Shown here one piece after another: positions 6,694 to 11,751 of a DNA stretch of 11,751 bases. A program made the position numbers and the translations under genes. How positions within the stretch are numbered: position 1 is the stretch's first letter; every line of letters begins with the position of its first letter. The DNA lies in contig JAJYHU010000411.1 in the NCBI GenBank assembly GCA_021784615.1, positions 1 through 11,751 of the forward strand. The letters run 5' to 3'. The notes below the pieces were generated by a model. It was not told where the DNA came from, ran no database searches, and saw only the letters and a program-made list of their open reading frames with translations. This DNA comes from Acidobacteriota bacterium. Lineage in GTDB: Bacteria > Acidobacteriota > Terriglobia > UBA7540.

Positions 6694-7027
6694 CCCCGGT
6701 CGAGACCTGCCGACTGCGTTTTTTAGGGAACAAGAACGAACGCTAAACGATTGTAAAACGAGCGTCCTGCAGAGCTCTTCACCTATCCTCGACGCCTGCG
6801 CAAGGCTTGTCTGCAAACAGTGCATGTTTTGGAGCTTGATGTGCGAGAGGAGAAGTGTGCCAGCCTCTACACAAGCCAGCTTTGAAGTTGGCGCTGGATG
6901 CGATTGCTCGGAATTTGAGGCCGTAAGAAACCACGCCCCGGACGACGCCACCGGGGAACTCGGAGCAGGAAGGACTCGGGGCGCCGACAAAATGTGGACT
7001 CAAGTTTTCTCGGAAAGAGAGCACGGA

Positions 7028-8122
7028 ATGGAATCCATGATGAATAAACTGGATGGCAGTTTAATCTCCTGCCAGGATCCTCCTCCCCGTGCCGTAATCT
7101 TCGGTCAATCCGAGCCCATGAAGCTTGTGCAGCACGTCGTGGACAAAGTTGCCGGAACCAACGCACCCATCCTGATCTTGGGGGAAAAGGGCACGGGGAA
7201 AGAAGTCCTCGCGCGGCATATCCATTGCCAGCATCCGGGACCCGACGCGCCGTTTTTCAAAGTGAGCCCCCCCATTCCCAAGGGCAACAGCCTTGACGAA
7301 GTGGCCTTGCGAGTTGAGGAAGAAAGCATTGGCGAACAGTTCAGCTTCGATCTGCACCAGAAACCGCTCCTCCGCCTGAGCACTTTGTTCATCGAGGAAG
7401 TCGCCGCCCTCAACCTGAATCTGCAGGCCCAATTGTTCCAGTTAATCCAGGGATCGAGGTCCTTCGTTTTAGGCGGGGCCCAAGACATTCCCATCACCCT
7501 CCGCGTGATCTGCGCAAGCAGCCACGATCTGGAGCGGGAGGTGGCGGATGGAAAGTTTCGAGAAGATTTGCTTTCATCGCTCAGCGTCGTCAAGCTTTCA
7601 CTGCCGCCGCTGCGCGAACGCAAAATGGACATTCCACAACTGACTCACTATTTTTGGCAGGTTTATAACAGGAAATTCGGTTGTCAGGCGGATCAACCTG
7701 CACCACTTCTGAACGATCGACTCCAAAAACATGCTTGGCCGGGAAATATTCGAGAGCTGGAGAACGCAGTTAAGCGCTACGTCGTTTTGGGTACGGAAGA
7801 AATCATCAGCAGCGAACGTCCTATCGAATCGGAAGAGGTCCTGACTCTCGAACCATCTCCCCATCAGCCGATTTCGTTGAAGCAGTTGAGTCGGGAAGCA
7901 GCTCACGAGTTGGAAAGCAAGATCATCCTCAGGACACTGCAGAAAACCCAATGGAATCGCAAGCAGGCGGCGCGCGCCCTGAACATCAGCTACCGGGCGC
8001 TGCTCTACAAAATCAAGGAAGCCGGATTGCCGCCCAAAAAGAGGCGCAAGGCCACGAACGAGAGCAGCACGGGAGAGAGGCCGTACAAGAACAACAATGG
8101 GTCAAAGCAAGATGCGGCATGA
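7028..8122 (+). CDS. bEBP-like AAA+/Fis regulator lacking the GAFTGA motif
   Basis: The listed ATG gives 364 residues. It is related to sigma-54 activators by Walker A GEKGTGKE (52-59), LPPLRER (192-198), WPGNIREL (237-244) and a Fis-type helix-turn-helix (about 294-334, RKQAARALNISYRALLYKI). A Lys/Arg-rich tail follows. The family-defining GAFTGA loop is missing: by same-length alignment with the bEBP at 4701-6125, those six positions read ESIGEQ. The Walker B is TLFIEEV, not TLFFDEI, and the second arginine of the finger segment is lost (FREDLLSSL in place of FRxDLYYR). Such proteins cannot be expected to remodel sigma-54 holoenzyme. TyrR is a known family member that lacks GAFTGA and works at sigma-70 promoters. 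There is no receiver domain. The start at 7028 is preceded by GAGAG. ATGs at 6992 and 6581 are in frame but the extra sequence looks non-coding. It lies just upstream of the EPS operon. Confidence 0.87.
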   Translation: MESMMNKLDGSLISCQDPPPRAVIFGQSEPMKLVQHVVDKVAGTNAPILILGEKGTGKEVLARHIHCQHPGPDAPFFKVSPPIPKGNSLDEVALRVEEESIGEQFSFDLHQKPLLRLSTLFIEEVAALNLNLQAQLFQLIQGSRSFVLGGAQDIPITLRVICASSHDLEREVADGKFREDLLSSLSVVKLSLPPLRERKMDIPQLTHYFWQVYNRKFGCQADQPAPLLNDRLQKHAWPGNIRELENAVKRYVVLGTEEIISSERPIESEEVLTLEPSPHQPISLKQLSREAAHELESKIILRTLQKTQWNRKQAARALNISYRALLYKIKEAGLPPKKRRKATNESSTGERPYKNNNGSKQDAA

Positions 8123-8157
8123 TCACTTTTTACTTCCAAAGGTGTCCGGAATGGCGG

Positions 8158-8177
8158 CCGGGATTGATAGCTCCCGG
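8158..8177 (+). terminator. Weak terminator-like hairpin after the GAFTGA-less bEBP gene
   Basis: CCGGGA (8158-8163) pairs with TCCCGG (8172-8177) around an 8-base loop. An outer GTCCGG further upstream could also pair with the CCGGAC that overlaps the downstream arm. Only a short T-stretch follows, so termination is uncertain. It could instead be part of the leader of a read-through transcript. Confidence 0.25.
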
Positions 8178-8270
8178 ACTGGAATTGATTTTGGACTTAG
8201 GACTAAAGAATGCCGAGTGGTCGGCGGGCGGGGCGGGGTTATGAAGCACGACAAACAACTCCCCGGCAGA

Positions 8271-8286
8271 TGGCGCACCTCCGGCA
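8271..8286 (+). promoter_or_regulatory. Marginal -24/-12-type site upstream of the EPS operon
   Basis: TGGCGCACCTCCGGCA has the invariant GG and GC exactly ten bases apart and a good -24 half. The -12 half reads CGGCA where TTGCA is expected. It would initiate about 240 bases before the antiterminator gene. It is kept only as a candidate because the neighbourhood is full of sigma-54 regulators. Confidence 0.18.
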
Positions 8287-8539
8287 CTGAGGCTGTCTGG
8301 CCGTTGCGGTTCATCTTGATGTGAGATCAGTTCCGGCCACAGGAACGGCAGCCAAGGGTTAGGAAGAAAGCATCTCTCCCGCAACCGGGTTTGAAGAAGG
8401 GCCGAAACCGAGCGCCTTATTTGCCTCCCCGGTGCGAGAGAAACCTGCCAACCAGCCGCCTGCCGCTTTGAGCACGATGCGGATGGCTGGCGAAAAGGGT
8501 TTGCAAAAGGCCTCCATGTAGGTCACAGGGCGGAGCTTT

Positions 8540-9172
8540 ATGCCAATTGAAGAAGCGCGGATCAGAATCGGAGAAACAAAGCAGGATCGCTCCTGGTACG
8601 CTTTGTACACTCGGCACCAGCATGAGAAAACTGCGTCGGACATCCTAACGGCCAAAGGGTTCGAGGTGTTTCTGCCGTTATATCCCGCCGTCCACCAGTG
8701 GAAAGACCGCGCCAAGAAGCTTTCTCTGCCCTTGTTCCCATGTTACGTATTCATCCACACGAACCTCGAACACCAACTGCGCGTCCTGACCACGCCGGGA
8801 GTGCATGCCTTTGTGGGAAGTGAAGGCCGCGCCGCTCGCATCCCCGGCGACCAAATCGAAGGAATTCGGCGGACACTTGAGAGCCTCTTGCACGTTGAGC
8901 CGCACCCGTTCCTCCGCACCGGCGACTGGGTAAGAGTGAAGCGGGGCCCTCTCGAAGGCATTGAAGGCATCTTGGTGCGCAAGACAAACCGGTACCGGCT
9001 GGTTCTTTCCGTCGAGATGCTTGAAAAGTCCGTTGCGGTGGAAGTTGACCCGGAAGTTGTCGAGCGGTCGAGATCAAGAAACAGCGCAGACAGCGGCATG
9101 GTCCGCGCGGATGTTTGGCGGAAACAACATGAATCTTTACAAGGTTTTCGGCGCGTGGAGAGAGGTGAATGA
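8540..9172 (+). CDS. UpxY/RfaH-like transcription antiterminator (NusG family)
   Basis: The 210-residue protein is a specialised NusG paralogue. The NGN domain that binds RNA polymerase spans about 18-117 (WYALYTRHQHEKTASDIL, then FEVFLPLYPAVHQWKDR and LFPCYVFIHTN). A KOW-type domain follows at about 125-175 (LRTGDWVRVKRGPLEGIEGIL). The family, including UpxY and RfaH, suppresses premature termination in long polysaccharide operons and is usually encoded first in them, as here. The start ATG has GGAG four bases upstream. The stop overlaps the next start by four bases (ATGA), which implies translational coupling to the export gene. The roughly 35-residue tail after the KOW domain is Arg/Ser-rich and is not explained by the family fold. 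A housekeeping NusG is unlikely given the context and sequence divergence. Confidence 0.93.
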   Translation: MPIEEARIRIGETKQDRSWYALYTRHQHEKTASDILTAKGFEVFLPLYPAVHQWKDRAKKLSLPLFPCYVFIHTNLEHQLRVLTTPGVHAFVGSEGRAARIPGDQIEGIRRTLESLLHVEPHPFLRTGDWVRVKRGPLEGIEGILVRKTNRYRLVLSVEMLEKSVAVEVDPEVVERSRSRNSADSGMVRADVWRKQHESLQGFRRVERGE

Positions 9173-10287
9173 TGACCCGAATATGGATTTTTCTAGGAAT
9201 CATCTTAGCTGTAATATCCGTGAGGATTCTGGCCCAATCCGCGGCTCCCGTCCAACAAGGGAGTATTCCCGCGGGCTTGTCCAATGCAAACGCAAAGACC
9301 ACTGACCAGTGGAACGCCCGCCTTCAGGAACTGGTCCATTCTGCGGTGTCCGATGCCAAGGACGGGCCGTCGCCAGGCGACTACCGGATCGGGCCGAACG
9401 ACTTGTTAAACATTACGGTTCTTGACGCGCCAGAACTGAGCCATCCCGCCCGGGTTACCGCCGATGGCAATGTCTCGATCCCGCTGCTGGGAACCATCAA
9501 GGCGGCCGGATTGACGCCGCGGGAATTCGAACTGGTCCTGCAAGCCCTGCTGCGCCGCACCTACATGAAGAATCCTCAAGTCGTTGTTTCCGTCGCTGAG
9601 ATGCAAAGCCACAGCCTTTCCGTCCTGGGGGCTGTCGTAAAACCCGGGGTGTTTCAAATTCGAGGCGCGAAGACGCTGCTGGAAGTGTTGTCGATGGCGG
9701 GAGGACTTGCGCCCGACGCGGGAGACGCGGTGCTGGTGATGCGGGGTGCGAGCGCCGAATTTGTCCGCAACCAGGGAGCGCAGATTCAGAGCGTAAAAGC
9801 GCAAGACGTTGCCTCGACGGACGGCGCAGGAGAAACCGCCGCATCTTCAAACAATAGGAACACGATTGAGATCAGCCTGAAGCGCCTGCTGGATACCGGA
9901 GACTCCAAGTACAACGTCCCTGTCTACCCGGGCGACATCGTGAAGGTCAAAACCGCCGGCATTGTTTACGTGGTAGGCGACGTCAAGCAGCCCGGCGGGT
10001 TTCCCGTAAAAGACAACGAACATATTACGGTTTTGCAGGCGATTGCACTGGGAGAAGGACTGGCCCCAACCGCGGCTAAAAGCCGCGCGACGATTATCCG
10101 GGTCGCGCGGAACGGAAATCAAATCCAACTGCCGGTCAATTTGGGCAAAATCCTGGCCGGGAAGTCGCCCGATCTTCCCCTCCGCCCCAAGGACATTCTC
10201 TTTATTCCCAAGAGCGGTGCAAAGTCGGCTGGCCGGGCTGCTCTCGATACGCTTTCAAGGTATGTCATCTGGCGAGGAATTCCGTAA
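9169..10287 (+). CDS. Polysaccharide export outer-membrane protein (Wza-like, SLBB domains)
   Basis: The 372-residue protein should form or contribute to the outer-membrane channel that releases exopolysaccharide. A hydrophobic N-terminal signal sequence (about 5-22, ending near AQSAAP) directs it out of the cytoplasm. There is no lipobox cysteine, unlike the lipoprotein E. coli Wza. The Poly_export domain lies at about 68-146 (PGDYRIGPNDLLNITVLD, VTADGNVSIPLLGTIKAAGLT). Two SLBB domains follow, at about 148-240 (VLGAVVKPGVFQI) and about 265-347 (VYVVGDVKQPGGFPV). A Ser/Asn/Ala-rich insert (about 215-232) sits in the first. The start ATG overlaps the stop of the antiterminator gene and has GAGAGG upstream. 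The C-terminus is short (SRYVIWRGIP), without the long amphipathic helix of E. coli Wza clearly visible. Confidence 0.94.
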   Translation: MMTRIWIFLGIILAVISVRILAQSAAPVQQGSIPAGLSNANAKTTDQWNARLQELVHSAVSDAKDGPSPGDYRIGPNDLLNITVLDAPELSHPARVTADGNVSIPLLGTIKAAGLTPREFELVLQALLRRTYMKNPQVVVSVAEMQSHSLSVLGAVVKPGVFQIRGAKTLLEVLSMAGGLAPDAGDAVLVMRGASAEFVRNQGAQIQSVKAQDVASTDGAGETAASSNNRNTIEISLKRLLDTGDSKYNVPVYPGDIVKVKTAGIVYVVGDVKQPGGFPVKDNEHITVLQAIALGEGLAPTAAKSRATIIRVARNGNQIQLPVNLGKILAGKSPDLPLRPKDILFIPKSGAKSAGRAALDTLSRYVIWRGIP

Positions 10288-10326
10288 ATTTGAACGAAAA
10301 GTTGTCAGGAGCGTGGAGACTCTAAA

Positions 10327-11751
10327 ATGACAGAAGAAAACAGGATACAACCCTACAAGTCGGCGGGGCCCGGCGCCATAAGGAAATTTCCGGACGCCGG
10401 CGGTGGATTGAACTCTTTCCAGGCGGAGCAGGAACCGGACTTCCGCTCCTTCCTTAGGGTTCTTCGGAATCGCCGTCGGACGGTCATCGCCGTCCTCGCC
10501 ACCGTGGTCTTTATCGCATTCGCGGTTTCGATGCTGATGCACCCTGTTTACGATGCCGAGTCAACCCTTGAGATTGAAGGCGAGGCTCCGAATATCACGA
10601 CCGTTCAGCAGTTGATGAAACTCGATCCGGCTTCCAACATCGACGTCGAGACGCAGCACGGAATTCTTAAGTCCGATACGCTGGCGCGGCGAGTGGTTGA
10701 CCAGTTGCACCTGGCCGAAGTGAAGGAATTCAACCCCGACCTGTCCGGCGGATTGCATAAAGGATGGAACTATATCGCGGATTGGTGGAATGGAGGGCCT
10801 TCGGATGCGGGCGCTCAACCGGCAAAGACCGAAGTGGGCCCGAAAACCTACGAGAAGGTGTTGGCCCGGTTTGAGTCGCAGCTGAAAGTCAGCCCGGTAA
10901 GAGACAGCCGGCTCGTCAAAGTGAGCTTTGAAAGCGGCGATCCCATCTTGTCCGCTCGCATTGTGAATTCATTGGTTTCAAACTACCTCCAGCTCCACCA
11001 CGAGGCCACCGAAAAGCTTTCAAAAGAGCTGGCTAATCAGTTGGCGAGTGCAAAGGCTGAACTGGAGCGGTCAGAACAGAACACGTTGCGATATGCGCGG
11101 CAGAATGGCCTGCTCTATCTGCAAACCGGCAACGGCGCCCCCCAGGACATCGTCGACCAGCGCCTTCTGCAAATCCAACAGGAGATGACTAAGGCCCAGG
11201 CCGACCGCTATCAAAAAGAGTCGGTGTACCAACTGGTTCAGAAGGGCGATTACGGTTCACTCCCGGGCGTTTTCCAGGATAAGCTCCTCCAGGATCTTAC
11301 CGTTCAAGTCGCCGGCCTCAAGCGCCAGTACGCGGAGCTTTCGGCAACCTTTACAGATGATTATCCGAAAGTCCAACAGGTCAAGAGCCAGCTCGCCGCG
11401 GTAGAAAAGGTCCTGACGCGAGAGCGCCAGCGCGCCGCGGAGAATGTCACCAATAATTACCTGGCGGCCGTCCGCCATGAAACGCTGCTGGTGGGAGAAT
11501 TCAATAAGCAGAAATACGCGGCTGCGACGGTTGCGGAGAAGTCCAGCCAGTACAACCTGCTCAAGAGAAATGCGGACACCGATAACCAACTGTACGAAAG
11601 CCTGCTGCAAAAGGTCAAAGAGGCCACGCTGGTGGCTCGGATCAAGGCCAACAATGTCAACGTGGTGGATGCGGCGGAGCCGCAGTATTCTCCCGTTCGG
11701 CCTAAGCTTTGGCTCAACCTCGCTCTCGCTATGATTGTGGGCCTCGGCTTT
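10327..11751 (+). CDS. Polysaccharide chain-length determinant / Wzc-like co-polymerase (3' end beyond window)
   Basis: The frame runs from an ATG at 10327, with GGAG eight bases upstream, to the right edge without a stop, giving 475 residues. A polar N-terminus of about 50 residues is followed by TM1 (about 52-71, TVIAVLATVVFIAFAVSML) and the Wzz domain (VYDAESTLEIEG, around 74-86). A long helical periplasmic coiled coil comes next (about 225-445). The conserved Pro-rich segment before TM2 (EPQYSPVRPK, 451-460) leads into the start of TM2 at the edge. This architecture is that of Wzc/GumC/EpsB-type inner-membrane co-polymerases, which set chain length and dock to Wza. Whether a C-terminal tyrosine-kinase (BY-kinase) domain follows cannot be seen. 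It is 39 bases downstream of the wza-like gene, in the same operon. Confidence 0.93.
   Translation, partial: MTEENRIQPYKSAGPGAIRKFPDAGGGLNSFQAEQEPDFRSFLRVLRNRRRTVIAVLATVVFIAFAVSMLMHPVYDAESTLEIEGEAPNITTVQQLMKLDPASNIDVETQHGILKSDTLARRVVDQLHLAEVKEFNPDLSGGLHKGWNYIADWWNGGPSDAGAQPAKTEVGPKTYEKVLARFESQLKVSPVRDSRLVKVSFESGDPILSARIVNSLVSNYLQLHHEATEKLSKELANQLASAKAELERSEQNTLRYARQNGLLYLQTGNGAPQDIVDQRLLQIQQEMTKAQADRYQKESVYQLVQKGDYGSLPGVFQDKLLQDLTVQVAGLKRQYAELSATFTDDYPKVQQVKSQLAAVEKVLTRERQRAAENVTNNYLAAVRHETLLVGEFNKQKYAAATVAEKSSQYNLLKRNADTDNQLYESLLQKVKEATLVARIKANNVNVVDAAEPQYSPVRPKLWLNLALAMIVGLGF

Larger units (their letters stand above)
6126..7027. other. Long divergent intergenic region and structured leader
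   Basis: About 900 bases separate the minus-strand bEBP start from the most likely start of the plus-strand bEBP-like gene. The frame of that gene stays open back to an ATG at 6581. However, the extra 149 codons encode an implausibly Cys-rich sequence with no domain, and the antisense strand is also open there, so I treat the stretch as leader. Contents: a sigma-54-type promoter (6346-6361), an 8-bp palindrome GTTGCAAC (6481-6488), and two strong dyads (6639-6662 and 6674-6693). The 7-mer CGAACGC recurs at 6687-6693 and 6737-6743. A frame starting GTG at 6188 contains a faint PilZ-like SLGGF stretch but is not convincing. Confidence 0.5.
8123..8539. other. Intergenic region upstream of the EPS operon
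   Basis: This 417-base gap has no convincing gene on either strand. It holds a hairpin right after the bEBP-like gene (8158-8177) and a small dyad, GTTCC (8330-8334) with GGAAC (8342-8346). A GG-N10-GC site (8271-8286, TGGCGCACCTCCGGCA) matches the -24 element of sigma-54 promoters but has a poor -12. The EPS operon promoter and any antiterminator recruitment element are expected here. I could not identify an ops-like sequence by eye. Confidence 0.5.

Noticed and set aside
8356..8513. Three purine-rich GGGTT(T/A)G-like segments upstream of the antiterminator gene (8356, 8387, 8497)
   Set aside because: The copies are imperfect with several mismatches and irregular spacing (31 and 110 bases), so a repeat family is not supported.
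8359..8715. 118-codon minus-strand frame overlapping the antiterminator start
   Set aside because: It overlaps the well-supported NusG-family gene on the opposite strand and shows no domain.

Overview
The window is moderately GC-rich bacterial DNA that looks like the regulatory front end of an exopolysaccharide (EPS) locus. It combines several sigma-54 enhancer-binding proteins (bEBPs), a soluble NarL-type two-component pair, and an UpxY/RfaH-type antiterminator leading a Wza-Wzc export operon. This combination is familiar from Acidobacteriota and, less often, Deltaproteobacteria-like groups. I favour Acidobacteriota, but that is an inference from gene style and not from a marker gene.

Layout. 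The left half (1-6125) is entirely on the minus strand. In reading order it holds: a bEBP with a pseudo-receiver (6125-4701); a soluble PAS histidine kinase (4292-2778) overlapping its NarL-family response regulator (2803-2165); a stand-alone, partly degenerate receiver protein paralogous to that regulator (1810-1337); and a receiver-less but otherwise canonical bEBP cut by the left edge (817-1). From about 6346 the plus strand takes over. It has a near-consensus -24/-12 promoter, a long dyad-rich leader, a bEBP-like protein that has lost the GAFTGA loop (7028-8122), a 417-base gap, then the EPS operon: UpxY/NusG-like antiterminator (8540-9172), Wza-like export protein (9169-10287) and a Wzz/Wzc-type protein running off the right edge (10327-11751).

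How it may work (inference). The kinase and response regulator sense a cytoplasmic signal, and the orphan receiver may tune that pair. The two bEBPs with GAFTGA can in principle activate sigma-54 promoters, one candidate being the site at 6346. The GAFTGA-less bEBP next to the EPS operon probably acts as a DNA-binding regulator that does not remodel sigma-54 holoenzyme. The UpxY-like protein would then let RNA polymerase read through the long polysaccharide operon that continues past the window.

The most interesting points are the graded loss of bEBP function across three paralogues in one locus, the sigma-54-type promoter and structured leader in front of the degenerate one, and the orphan pseudo-receiver duplicated from the neighbouring response regulator. 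No tRNA, rRNA, CRISPR array, insertion sequence or attachment site was seen.
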